In this document: one piece after another, positions 54,019-62,528 of the stretch
How positions within the stretch are numbered: position 1 is the stretch's first letter
Layout of the letters: the number at the start of each line of letters is the position of its first letter
NCBI GenBank assembly: GCA_020248865.1
Contig: JADCGS010000023.1
Location: 1 to 64,000, forward strand
Length of the DNA: 64,000 nucleotides
Source: Burkholderiales bacterium
Lineage (GTDB): Bacteria > Pseudomonadota > Gammaproteobacteria > Burkholderiales > Burkholderiaceae_F
Reading direction: 5' to 3'
Program-made: the position numbers and the translations under genes
The notes under the pieces: generated by a model
What the model was told of the DNA's origin: nothing
Databases searched by the model: none
What the model saw: the letters and a program-made list of their open reading frames with translations, nothing else

Positions 54019-54690
54019 ATGCCGTCGCGTCACCATCTTATCCTCGGCGCGAGCCTCGTCGGCGCGGCCCTGCTGGCCGGAGTCGCCGTGCGCAGCGTCA
54101 TGCTCAGGCTCGATGCGCCGGCCGAAAGCCGGCTCGACCAGGGATGGATCAAGGTCGACGCCGGATTGACCCTGCCGCCGGCGCCGGACCCGGCGCGCAA
54201 TGCTGCCACCCTGGCCGGCGTCGACGCCAACACCAACGGCGTGCGTGACGATGTCGAGCACGCCATCGCGGCGGCGCACGGCCTGCACAGCGAGCGCGCC
54301 GAGGCGCTGCGCCAGGCCGCCGTCACGGTGCAGATGGCGATTGCCAATGGCGGCCAGGTCTGGCTGGCCCGCGAGCAGGGCCGCGTGCCGGTGGTCAACG
54401 CCGACGACCTCAAGCGCATGCTGGAGCAGTCCACGCTGGCCGGCGCCTGCGTGCTCAAGACCTTCGGCGCCGACTACGGCGACGAGGGCCGGCGCGCCGG
54501 CGAGGCGGCCCTGCGCCAAGTGGTCGAGATGCTGCTCGACACGCCGGAGCGGCAGTACGCCTACGCGCAGGTCATGCCGCTGACGCCGGACGAGGGCAGC
54601 CTGCAGCAGCAGCCGCTGCTGTTCCTCAACCCCTGCGACGGACTGCTCAGGAGCCTGCGCGAGTCGGCGCAAAGCGCCGCTGCGCGCTGA
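54019..54690 (+). CDS. hypothetical exported protein with EF-hand-like loop
   Basis: 223 residues. One N-terminal hydrophobic span (HHLILGASLVGAALLAGVAVRSVML) suggests export or a single membrane anchor. DANTNGVRDDVE near 75 is a dockerin/EF-hand-like calcium loop with D-x-N-x-N-G-x-x-D-D. Two later cysteines (GACVLKTF, NPCDGLL). No family recognised. The end overlaps the end of the Hsp70-like gene on the other strand by 44 bp. It starts 32 bp after the FKBP stop. Confidence 0.7.
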   Translation: MPSRHHLILGASLVGAALLAGVAVRSVMLRLDAPAESRLDQGWIKVDAGLTLPPAPDPARNAATLAGVDANTNGVRDDVEHAIAAAHGLHSERAEALRQAAVTVQMAIANGGQVWLAREQGRVPVVNADDLKRMLEQSTLAGACVLKTFGADYGDEGRRAGEAALRQVVEMLLDTPERQYAYAQVMPLTPDEGSLQQQPLLFLNPCDGLLRSLRESAQSAAAR

Positions 54691-55990
54691 TCGCCAGCCC
54701 CTGGACCACGCTGGAGAAGCGCTCGCCGCTGGCGCGGCGCGCCCGCGCAAAGCGCGCGGCCAGCGCGTCGGTGAGCGCGGTCAGCCCGGTCGAGCCGCCC
54801 GTGAAGTACAGCGCCTCGATGGCCTGCGCCGGCACCCCGGCCTGTGCGCAGGTCTCGCCGGCGGCGGCAACGATGCGCTCGATCCAGGGGGCGAGCGCGC
54901 GAGCCTGCGCCGGTGCGTCGAGGTCCACGTGCAGGCCCCGCTCCACCGCCTCGAGCCCGATGCGGCTGGCGCCGCGCTGCGCCGCCTCGATCTTGGCGGC
55001 CTCGGCGCGCCCGGCCAGCAGATGGCCGAGGCGCTGGCGCAGCACCCGTGCCAGCCGCTCGAAAGCCTGCGGGTCCGCGTACATTGGCCGCAGCTGCCGC
55101 AGCTGCGCCAGGCGCAGCGGCGTGTAGGTGGTGTTGATGAGGTGCCAGGTGGCGAGGTTGAAGTAGATCGAGCTGGGCACCTCGTGGCCGCGGGTGCTGC
55201 GCGAGCCCAAGCCCAGCAGCGGCATGATCGCCGCCAGGTTCACGGCGCGATCGAAGTCGGTGCCGGCCACATGCACCCCGTGGTTGGCGAGCACGTCGGC
55301 GCGGCGGTCGAGCATGCCGTGCCGCGCCGGGCTGGCGCGCACGACCGAAAAGTCGGAGGTGCCGCCGCCGATGTCGGCCACCAGCACCAGCGTCTCGTGC
55401 TGCAGCGTCGACTCGAAGTCGAGCGCGGCGGCGATCGGCTCGTACTGGAACGCCACTTCCGTGAACCCGGCGGCTTGGGCGGCGGCGGCGAGCGTGTCCT
55501 GGGCCTTGCGGTCGCGCACCGGATCGTCGTCGACGAAGAACACCGGCCGCCCCAGCACCACGCGCACCAGCGGCCGCCCCGCCTGCGCCTCGGCGGTCAG
55601 GCGCAACTGGCGCAGGTAGGCCACCACCACATCGATGTAGTGCACCGCGCGACCGGCCGCGTACTCGGTCGTCTCGTCCATCAGGTCCGAGCCGAGGATG
55701 CTCTTGATCGAGCGCATCAGGCGGCCGTCGACGCCATCGACGTAGGCTGCGATCGCGGCGCGGCCGTACAGGCGCGCGCCGTCTTCGGCGTCGTAGAACA
55801 CCGCGGTCGGCATGGTCGTCAGGCCGTCCTCCAGCACGGCCAGTCGCATGCCGGCGCCGGCTGTGCCGACGGCGAAGCCCAGGGCCGAGTTGGAGGTGCC
55901 GAAGTCGATCGCGCAGTAGTCGGGGCGGTGCGGGCCGCAGGCGCGGTCCATCGGTGTGTGCGCGGGCGTGGGCGCGGCGTGCTGCGGCAC
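54647..55990 (-). CDS. Hsp70-family protein (YegD-like)
   Basis: 447 residues. Actin-like ATPase: CAIDFGTSNSALGF (phosphate 1), VLGRPVFFVDDDP, VLVADIGGGTSDFSVV (phosphate 2), ALYFTGGSTGLTALTDALAA (adenosine). It lacks the substrate-binding domain of DnaK, as does YegD. Role unknown; may bind unfolded or specific partners. Two starts are possible, 55990 (MPQHAAP) or 55951 (MDRACGP); the first is given. An AT-rich patch at 56135-56190 lies upstream. Confidence 0.88.
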   Translation of the reverse strand: MPQHAAPTPAHTPMDRACGPHRPDYCAIDFGTSNSALGFAVGTAGAGMRLAVLEDGLTTMPTAVFYDAEDGARLYGRAAIAAYVDGVDGRLMRSIKSILGSDLMDETTEYAAGRAVHYIDVVVAYLRQLRLTAEAQAGRPLVRVVLGRPVFFVDDDPVRDRKAQDTLAAAAQAAGFTEVAFQYEPIAAALDFESTLQHETLVLVADIGGGTSDFSVVRASPARHGMLDRRADVLANHGVHVAGTDFDRAVNLAAIMPLLGLGSRSTRGHEVPSSIYFNLATWHLINTTYTPLRLAQLRQLRPMYADPQAFERLARVLRQRLGHLLAGRAEAAKIEAAQRGASRIGLEAVERGLHVDLDAPAQARALAPWIERIVAAAGETCAQAGVPAQAIEALYFTGGSTGLTALTDALAARFARARRASGERFSSVVQGLAISAQRRFAPTRAGS

Positions 55991-56215
55991 GGCGCCCGGC
56001 GGCCCGCCAGCGGAAGCGGGGCGCGAAGTCTACGCAGATCGGGGCGTGGTCCGCGCCCGCGGCAGCCGCTCCCGGGGGCGGCCCGGCCGGGTCGATCGTG
56101 CGCAGCCGGCCTGCCGCGGCGCTGTGCGTTGCACGGGAGTGTTTCTCAAGAAAACGTTCTGTAAGTCATTGTCTTCTTTTCGAGCGCCTGCCGCCGCGGG
56201 CGGCGGCTGGGATGC

Positions 56216-56743
56216 TCAAAGCCAGCCGAGCGCGCCGATCACACCGCCGGCGCCCACCAGCCACAGCAGGTGCAGCCGCGTGCGCCACACCAGCACGGCA
56301 GCCAGCGCGGTGACGATCAGGTGCGCGCGACCCGGCGTCTCGGCGGCGAGGATCCAACCGGCTGCCACCATCAGGCCGATCACGATCGGCGCCATGCCGA
56401 TGCGAAAGGCCTGCACGGGTCGCCAGGTTCGCCGGGCCTCGCCCCAGCGGTGCGCGGCCAGCGCCAGCGTGGTCGACGGCAGCAGGATGCCCAGCAAGGT
56501 CGCCGCCAGCCCGCCGGCGCCGGCGGCCTGCCAGCCCATGACGGCGACAAACAGCACGTTGGGGCCGGGCGCGGCCTGCGCGATGGCAATCGAGGCGGCG
56601 AATTGCGCATCGGTCAGCAGCCCGAGCTGGCTCACCAGCAGCCGGTGCATGTCGGGCAGCACCGTGATTGCGCCGCCCACCGCCAGCAGCGACAGCAGCA
56701 GAAAGTGCAGGAACAGCGTGAGCAGCAGCGCGGCCGTGATCAT
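56216..56743 (-). CDS. chrA: chromate transporter, second half (ChrA domain)
   Basis: 175 residues, five to six predicted helices: LFLHFLLLSLLAVGGAITVLPDMHRLLV, AQAAPGPNVLFVAVMGWQAAGAGG. Short-chain CHR family proteins work in pairs of one-domain subunits. The ATG overlaps the first subunit stop (ATGA). Probably an anion exporter; substrate may be chromate or sulfate-like, not shown. Confidence 0.9.
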   Translation of the reverse strand: MITAALLLTLFLHFLLLSLLAVGGAITVLPDMHRLLVSQLGLLTDAQFAASIAIAQAAPGPNVLFVAVMGWQAAGAGGLAATLLGILLPSTTLALAAHRWGEARRTWRPVQAFRIGMAPIVIGLMVAAGWILAAETPGRAHLIVTALAAVLVWRTRLHLLWLVGAGGVIGALGWL

Positions 56744-57342
56744 GTGCGGCTGCCGCCGAGGCGGTGCCAGGCCACGCCGCAGGCCAGCAGCCCGCAGCCC
56801 AGCAGCACGTAGAGCAGCGGCCAGCGCAGCAGCGCCACGCCGATGCAGGCCGCCGTGCCCAGGGCCGTGGCCAGTGGCAGGCCCAGCGGCGTGTCGCGCA
56901 GGCTGGCCGCCAGCTTGATGGCGGTGCCGATGATCATGCCGGCGGCCACGGCGCCCATGCCCTTCAGCGCCCCGGCCACCTGCGGCACGGCGGAAAAGTG
57001 CATGTAGGCCGTGGTCAGGCCGATTACCAGCAGCAGCGGAAAGGTCAGGATGCCCGCCAGTGCCGCCAGCGCGCCGCGCAGCCCGAAGTAGCGGTCGCCC
57101 ACCATCAGCGTCAGGTTCACCACGTTCGGTCCCGGCAGCACCTGCGCCAGGGCCAGCAACTGCAGGAACTCCTCGGCCGACAGCCAGCGCCGCTGTTCCA
57201 CCAGTACCCGCTGCGCCACTGCCAGCACGCCGCCGAAGCCCTGCAGCGCAAGGGCGTTGAAGGCCAGGAACAGTGCCGTCGGCGAGGCCGGACGCGCCAG
57301 GGGTGCGACGGTGCGGTCGGAGGTGGGTGTGGCGGGGCTCAC
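56740..57342 (-). CDS. chrA: chromate transporter, first half (ChrA domain)
   Basis: 200 residues from GTG. TALFLAFNALALQGFGGVLAVAQRVLVEQRRWLSAEEFLQLLALAQVLPGPNVVNLTLMVGDRYFGLRGALAALAGIL in pieces shows FGG, WLS..EF, and the PGPNVVN core of the CHR family. Pairs with the following half. The GTG start is chosen since residues further upstream are Arg/Ser-rich and not family-like. Confidence 0.9.
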   Translation of the reverse strand: MSPATPTSDRTVAPLARPASPTALFLAFNALALQGFGGVLAVAQRVLVEQRRWLSAEEFLQLLALAQVLPGPNVVNLTLMVGDRYFGLRGALAALAGILTFPLLLVIGLTTAYMHFSAVPQVAGALKGMGAVAAGMIIGTAIKLAASLRDTPLGLPLATALGTAACIGVALLRWPLLYVLLGCGLLACGVAWHRLGGSRT

Positions 57343-57585
57343 GGAGCTCCTGTGGCGCTCGGGGCTTCGCCGGCGGGACGGCGCGGCGGGCTCGGTGGGC
57401 CGCCGATGCGCTGCGCGCGGGCGCCGACTCCCGCGCCAGCCGGGCCGATGCACCGGCGCACCGCCCGTTGCCGCGCTCCTGCCCGTCCCGGGTCGCCGGA
57501 ATCGTAAACCGCGGCGATCAGGTCGGTCGCGCGCCGGCGGCTGCTGCAGCGCGATCCGCGCGGCCAGGCCGGCGCCGGGTCCGGG

Positions 57586-58479
57586 TCAGCCGGCGTGCGG
57601 TTCGCCCACAGCACCGACCTCGCGCGCCGCCGTCGCGGTCACGCGGGTCACGTGCAGCAGATGGATCTGGCGCGCGTCGGCGCGCAGCACCTCGAAGCGC
57701 AGATCGTCGAGCGGGATCACGTCGCCCCGGTGTGGAACGCGGCCGGCCGCATCGGTCACCAGGCCGCCGACGGTATCGACCGTATCGCTGGCGAAATGCG
57801 TGCCGAGCGCGGCGTTGAGCGCGTCGATCTCGGTCAGGGCCTTGACCCGCCAGCCGCCGTCCTGGTCGGGCACGATGCCGTCGGCCGGCTCGATGCGGTC
57901 GTATTCATCGTCGATGTCGCCGACGATCTGCTCCAGCACGTCCTCGATGGTGATCAGCCCGCTGATGCCGCCGTACTCGTCGACCACCAGCGCCATGTGG
58001 TTGCGGTTGGCGCGAAAGTCGCGCAGCAGCAGGTTCAGCGGCTTGCTCTCGGGGATGAACACGGCCGGACGCAGCTTGGCGCGCACGTCGAAGCCGTGCG
58101 CGGCATAGTGGCGCAGCAGATCCTTGGCCAGCAGGATGCCGATCACCTGGTCGCGGTCGCCCTCGATGACCGGAAAGCGCGAATGGCCGCTTGCCACCAC
58201 GCGCCCGATCCAGGACTCGATCGGCTCGCCGAGGTCGATCACGTCCATCTGCGTGCTCGGCACCATGAGGTCGCGCGCACGCAGCTCGGAGACCTGCAGC
58301 ACGCCCTCGATCATCGACAGCGCGTCGGCGTCCAGCAACTGGCGCTCGTGCGCGTCGGCCAGGACGGTCAGCAGCTCCTGGCGGTTTTCGGGCTCGCGGA
58401 AAATGAACGCCGTCAGGCGTTCGATGAGGGACTTCGGATGCTTGGCGGACGCAGCGCGTCCGGTGGAAGGTTCTGGCAT
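57586..58479 (-). CDS. corC: CorC/HlyC CBS-domain protein
   Basis: 297 residues. Two CBS domains (about 70-190: VSELRARDLMVPSTQMDVIDLGEPIESWIGRVVASGHSRFPVIEGDRDQVIGILLAKDLL) and a C-terminal CorC_HlyC domain (DTVDTVGGLVTDAAGRVPHRGDVIPLDDLRFEVLRAD). Magnesium/cobalt efflux-linked family. In the usual betaproteobacterial order lnt follows; here a chromate-transporter pair does. Confidence 0.95.
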   Translation of the reverse strand: MPEPSTGRAASAKHPKSLIERLTAFIFREPENRQELLTVLADAHERQLLDADALSMIEGVLQVSELRARDLMVPSTQMDVIDLGEPIESWIGRVVASGHSRFPVIEGDRDQVIGILLAKDLLRHYAAHGFDVRAKLRPAVFIPESKPLNLLLRDFRANRNHMALVVDEYGGISGLITIEDVLEQIVGDIDDEYDRIEPADGIVPDQDGGWRVKALTEIDALNAALGTHFASDTVDTVGGLVTDAAGRVPHRGDVIPLDDLRFEVLRADARQIHLLHVTRVTATAAREVGAVGEPHAG

Positions 58480-58767
58480 GTTGGTGGGCGACCCGCGCGG
58501 CTCGATCTATGCGGCCGGCGCCGACGCCCGGGCATTGCGACGGGTCGAGGATACCCGAGCGGTTCGGCAGCGGTGGTGCGGATTGAGGGACGACGCCCGC
58601 CCCTGCCGGAGCGCACGGCCAAAGCCCGCCCGCTGGCGAGCACTGGCTTACTTGACCGTGCGCCGGCGCGGCGCATCACGGGCCGGTGGGTGCCGCGCCG
58701 CGCCAACCCGCGTCGCCGCGACGGGGCCGGCGGGGCTTCGGCCAGCGGCGCACTCCTGCATCGACGG

Positions 58768-59274
58768 TCAGCGCGTGAATGGTGCGGCACCCGGGGGCAA
58801 CCGGGCGCAACGTCCGGGCTGGTACGGATCGGCGATGCGCAGGGCGGCCAGCAGGCGGCGCTCGCGCGCCTCCATTTGCCGGGCTGCCCGGGGCCGCTCG
58901 TGGTCGAAGCCGCGCGCGTGCAGCACGCCGTGGATGACCAGGTGCGCCAGATGGGCCCGCAGCGTCTTGGCCTGCTCGCGGGCCTCGCGGCGGATCACCG
59001 GCAGGCACAGCACGATGTCGGCGGCCAGCGGCGCGCGCGCGTAGTCGAAGGTCAGCACGTTGGTGGCGTAGTCGCGGCCGCGGAAGTCGCGGTTCAGCGT
59101 GCGCGCCTCGGCGCGACCGATGAAACGCACCGTGAGCTGCGCCGGCGTGGTGGACTCCAGGGCCAGCAGCACCCAGCGCCGCAGCGTGCTGCGCGCCGGC
59201 AGGCCGCGCTGCGCCCGCAGGCCCTGGATCGCCAGTTCGACCACCTCAGGGCGCAGCGCCGTGCGCCCGCCCAC
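58768..59274 (-). CDS. ybeY: endoribonuclease YbeY
   Basis: 168 residues from GTG. Zinc site HLVIHGVLHARGFDHERP (His-x3-His-x5-His) and FRGRDYATNVLTFDY are diagnostic. It acts in 16S rRNA 3' maturation and ribosome quality control. The GTG overlaps the end of phoH by 29 bp; a longer frame begins inside phoH in another frame. Part of the corC-ybeY-phoH-miaB minus-strand run. Confidence 0.9.
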   Translation of the reverse strand: MGGRTALRPEVVELAIQGLRAQRGLPARSTLRRWVLLALESTTPAQLTVRFIGRAEARTLNRDFRGRDYATNVLTFDYARAPLAADIVLCLPVIRREAREQAKTLRAHLAHLVIHGVLHARGFDHERPRAARQMEARERRLLAALRIADPYQPGRCARLPPGAAPFTR

Positions 59275-60265
59275 CGCGCCGCTCGGCCGGCGGATCGAGC
59301 CGGTCGGCCGCCTCGTAGGCCTCGACGATGCGCGCCACCAGCGGATGCCGCACCACGTCGGCGGCCGTGAAGTAGGTGAAGGCGATGCCGCGCACATCGT
59401 TCAGAACGTGCTGCGCCTCGATCAGGCCGCAGGAGTGGCCGCGCGGCAGGTCGATCTGCGTGACGTCGCCGGTGATCACCGCCTTGGAGCCGAAGCCGAT
59501 GCGCGTCAGGAACATCTTCATCTGCTCGGGCGTGGTGTTCTGCGCCTCGTCGAGGATCACGAACGCCTGGTTGAGGGTGCGCCCCCGCATGTACGCCAGC
59601 GGCGCGATCTCGATCGTCTGCCGCTCCAGCAGGCGCTGCGTCTTCTCGAAGCCCAGCAGGTCGAACAGGGCGTCGTACAGCGGCCGCAGGTACGGATCGA
59701 CCTTCTGCGTGAGGTCGCCGGGAAGGAAGCCGAGCCGTTCGCCTGCCTCGACGGCCGGGCGCGTGAGCACGATGCGCTCGACCGCGCTGCGCTCGAGCGC
59801 ATCGACGGCGCAGGCCACGGCCAGGTAGGTCTTGCCGGTACCCGCCGGACCGATGCCGAAGCCGATGTCGTGCGCGAGGATGGCCTCGATGTAGTCGCGC
59901 TGGCGCGGCGTGCGTCCGTGCAGGTCGCGCCGGCGCGTATGCAGCTCGGGTGGCCGGTCGGCTGCGGGGGCAGGCGACGCCTGCGCGCCGCGGCCGCGCA
60001 ACTCCACGAAGTACAGCTGGATGTCCTCGACCGAGATCGGCCGGCTGGCACGGGCCAGGAAGTGCTCGATCACGGCAATCGCCTGCTGCGCGTGCGTGGG
60101 CTCGCCCTCGACGCGGAACTGGTGCCCGCGGCGCCGGATCTCGACGTCCAGCTCGGTCTCGATCTGGCGCAGGTTGGCGTCGAGCGCGCCGGTCAGGTTG
60201 GCCAGGGCCGGGTTGTCGGCGTCGGCGGCGAAGTGGAGCGCCTTGCGGCTGGCCGTCCTGCGCAT
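59246..60265 (-). CDS. ybeZ: PhoH-family ATPase (YbeZ)
   Basis: 339 residues. N-terminal KH-like region (about 20-110), then GIGPAGTGKTYLAVACAVDAL (Walker A), RIVLTRPAVEAGERLGFLPGDLTQKVDPYLRPLYDAL and FVILDEAQNTTPEQMKMFLTRIGFGSKAVITGDVTQIDLP (Walker B plus sensor) in pieces. Partner of YbeY in rRNA processing. Start MRRTASRKALHF is chosen, 10 bp after miaB. Confidence 0.94.
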   Translation of the reverse strand: MRRTASRKALHFAADADNPALANLTGALDANLRQIETELDVEIRRRGHQFRVEGEPTHAQQAIAVIEHFLARASRPISVEDIQLYFVELRGRGAQASPAPAADRPPELHTRRRDLHGRTPRQRDYIEAILAHDIGFGIGPAGTGKTYLAVACAVDALERSAVERIVLTRPAVEAGERLGFLPGDLTQKVDPYLRPLYDALFDLLGFEKTQRLLERQTIEIAPLAYMRGRTLNQAFVILDEAQNTTPEQMKMFLTRIGFGSKAVITGDVTQIDLPRGHSCGLIEAQHVLNDVRGIAFTYFTAADVVRHPLVARIVEAYEAADRLDPPAERRGGRAHGAAP

Positions 60266-60275
60266 GCGCCGGTCC

Positions 60276-61679
60276 TCAGGCAGCCGCCGCTGCGGTTGCC
60301 GCTGCGGGAGAAAGCGGCCCGCGCTCGCGCACGTCGACCTCGCCACGCAGGCTGTGCGGCAGCGCCTCGGTGATGCGCAGCTCGATCAGTTGGCCCACCA
60401 GGCGCGCTGCCTGCGGCCCGCCGGCGAAGTTGACGATGCGGTTGTTCCCGGTCCGTCCCATCAGCTGGGCCGGATCCTTGCGCGCGGGGCCCTCGACCAG
60501 GATGGTCTGGCACGTGCCGACCATCGCCGCGCTGATCCGCTGCTGGTTGGCGTTGATCGCCGACTGCAGGCGCGCCAGGCGCGCCAGCTTGACCTCTTGC
60601 GGCGTGTCGTCCGCCAGGTCGGCCGCCGGCGTTCCGGGCCGCCTGCTGTACACGAAGGAGAAGCTGGCATCGAAGCCGACGTCGTGCACCAGCTTCAGGG
60701 TCTGCGCGAAGTCTTCCTCGGTTTCGCCCGGAAAGCCGACGATGAAGTCCGACGAGATGCAGATGCCGGGACGCACCGCGCGCAGGCGGCGGATGATCGA
60801 CTTGTACTCCAGCGCGGTGTAGCCGCGCTTCATCGCGGCCAGCACCCGGTCTGCGCCCGACTGCACCGGCAGGTGCACGTGGTCGACCAGCTTGGGCAGG
60901 CGCGCGTAGGCGTCGATCAGCCGCTGCGTGAACTCCTTGGGGTGCGAGGTGGTGTAGCGGATCCGCTCGATGCCCGGGATCTCGTGCACGTACTCCAGCA
61001 GCAGCGCGAAGTCGGCCGCCTGCCCGTCGGCCATCCGGCCGAGGTAGGCGTTGACGTTCTGCCCGAGCAGCGTCACTTCGCGCACGCCGTGCTCGGCGAG
61101 GTCGGCCACCTCGGTCAGCACGTCCTCGAATGGCCGCGACACCTCCTCGCCGCGCGTGTAGGGCACCACGCAGAAGCTGCAGTACTTGCTGCAGCCTTCC
61201 ATGATCGAGACGAAGGCGCTGGCCCCCTCGACCCGCGGCGGCGGCAGGTGGTCGAACTTCTCGATCTCGGGAAAGCTGATGTCCACCTGGGCGCGCCCGG
61301 TGGCGCGCCGCCGCGCGATCAGGTCGGGCAGCCGGTGCAGCGTCTGCGGGCCGAACACCACGTCCACGTAGGGTGCGCGCTCGACGATCGCCGCACCTTC
61401 CTGGCTGGCCACGCAGCCGCCGACGCCGATCACCAGGTGCGGCTTGGCGCGCTTCAGTTGCTTGACGCGGCCGAGGTCGGAGAAGACCTTCTCCTGCGCC
61501 TTCTCGCGCACCGAGCAGGTGTTGAACAGGATCACGTCGGCCTCTTCGGGCCGGTCGGTTGGCGTGAGTCCCTCGGCGGCGCCGAGCACGTCGGCCATCT
61601 TGGCCGAGTCGTACTCGTTCATCTGGCAGCCGAAGGTGCGGATGTAGAGCTTGCGGGTCTCGGGGTTCTTCGCGGTCAC
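60276..61679 (-). CDS. miaB: tRNA-2-methylthio-N6-dimethylallyladenosine synthase MiaB
   Basis: 467 residues. N-terminal UPF0004 domain ([26 protein letters not shown]), radical SAM CxxxCxxC in [44 protein letters not shown], and a C-terminal TRAM domain. It methylthiolates A37 of tRNAs reading U-starting codons. Adjacent tRNA-Met and phoH/ybeY match the usual betaproteobacterial layout. Confidence 0.97.
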   Translation of the reverse strand: MTAKNPETRKLYIRTFGCQMNEYDSAKMADVLGAAEGLTPTDRPEEADVILFNTCSVREKAQEKVFSDLGRVKQLKRAKPHLVIGVGGCVASQEGAAIVERAPYVDVVFGPQTLHRLPDLIARRRATGRAQVDISFPEIEKFDHLPPPRVEGASAFVSIMEGCSKYCSFCVVPYTRGEEVSRPFEDVLTEVADLAEHGVREVTLLGQNVNAYLGRMADGQAADFALLLEYVHEIPGIERIRYTTSHPKEFTQRLIDAYARLPKLVDHVHLPVQSGADRVLAAMKRGYTALEYKSIIRRLRAVRPGICISSDFIVGFPGETEEDFAQTLKLVHDVGFDASFSFVYSRRPGTPAADLADDTPQEVKLARLARLQSAINANQQRISAAMVGTCQTILVEGPARKDPAQLMGRTGNNRIVNFAGGPQAARLVGQLIELRITEALPHSLRGEVDVRERGPLSPAAATAAAAA

Positions 61680-61729
61680 GGTTTAGATCCGGCGGCGAGC
61701 GATGGAGGGCAAAGGCAAGCGTGCCGATG

Positions 61730-62119
61730 CTACTGCGGGCCGGCCCGCGGTGCGCCGCCGGGGCCGCGTACCGGGGCGTCGCCCGGCGGCAGCACGCGCA
61801 GCAGCCGCACCTGGCCCATGCCATCGAGCTCGAAGCTCACCTGCGCATTGGGCGGAATCTGGTTGGCGGTGATCGTCTGGTTGGTGCTGACGTTGATGAT
61901 GCGCGCGCCGGGGGCGGCGCGCAGTTGCCGGTCGTCGATGCGCAGCAGCGGCCATTGCACGGCCTGCACCCGGCCAATGTTCTGCGCGGGCCGGGGTGCC
62001 GGCGCAGATGCGGGGGACGGCACCCCGGGCGCCAGCTGCACCGCGCCGCGGTTGGAGGAACACGCCGCTAGCAGGCTGCCGAGCAGGGCAACGGACGCGA
62101 TGCGTAGCCAACCGGTCAT
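61730..62119 (-). CDS. small lipoprotein of unknown function
   Basis: 129 residues. Lipobox LLAACSSN after IASVALLGS. The mature part has a Pro/Ala-rich linker and QAVQWPLLRIDDRQLRAAPGARIINVSTNQTITANQIPPNAQVSFELDGMGQVRLLRVLPP: a beta-rich small domain, read in pieces. Unknown role. Lies between tRNA-Met and miaB on the same strand. Confidence 0.8.
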   Translation of the reverse strand: MTGWLRIASVALLGSLLAACSSNRGAVQLAPGVPSPASAPAPRPAQNIGRVQAVQWPLLRIDDRQLRAAPGARIINVSTNQTITANQIPPNAQVSFELDGMGQVRLLRVLPPGDAPVRGPGGAPRAGPQ

Positions 62120-62137
62120 GCGCGTCTCGCAGGAAGG

Positions 62138-62214
62138 TGGTGGCGGATCAGGGACTCGAACCCCGGACACAAGGATTATGATTCCTCTGCTCTAACCAGC
62201 TGAGCTAATCCGCC
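62138..62214 (-). tRNA. tRNA-Met(CAT), elongator type
   Basis: Acceptor GGCGGAT/ATCCGCC, D arm with AGCTCAGCTGGTTAGAGC, anticodon loop ATCATAA giving CAT, T arm GGGTTCGAGTCCC, encoded CCA. The A1-type initiator features (C1:A72 mismatch) are absent. Ile2 with a modified CAT anticodon cannot be fully excluded. Confidence 0.92.
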
Positions 62215-62528
62215 GTGATCGGCGCGGGCTCGCCGCCAGTCAGGCGTGCGTCCGTCGCGAGGCGCGGATTATCTTCATTGCGCCTGCCCGGGTCAAATGG
62301 ATGGATGCCGGGTACGTCGGGCCGGCCGTGAGTCGGGCCGTCCGGTGCGTCGACGCGGGCACCGCGGTGCGGCAGCCGGCGGTTGCAGCGGCCGCCAGTG
62401 GGCTCTAACCGGCGCTAACCGGCGCTAACCGGCGCCGATCGGCGCGGCCGCGTTCCGCAATCGACTCCTGTGGTGGCACTGCGCGCTGGCATCCGGCGGC
62501 GGGTACCGACGGCCTGATCCGCGCTCCC
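62215..62528. other. intergenic region with 10-bp triple repeat
   Basis: 314 bp between the tRNA-Met 5' end and the sensor kinase stop. ctaaccggcg is repeated three times (62405-62434). It should hold the tRNA promoter. No gene or clear terminator seen. Confidence 0.5.

Noticed and set aside
56135..56190. Heat-shock (sigma-32) promoter before the Hsp70-like gene
   Set aside because: The patch is AT-rich, but no CTTGAA-N13-CCCCAT match was found; only a small gtttctc/gagaaac dyad.
58413..58790. 125-codon frame between corC and ybeY
   Set aside because: Arg/Pro/Ser-rich, overlaps both genes and has no start signal; the 288-bp gap seems empty.
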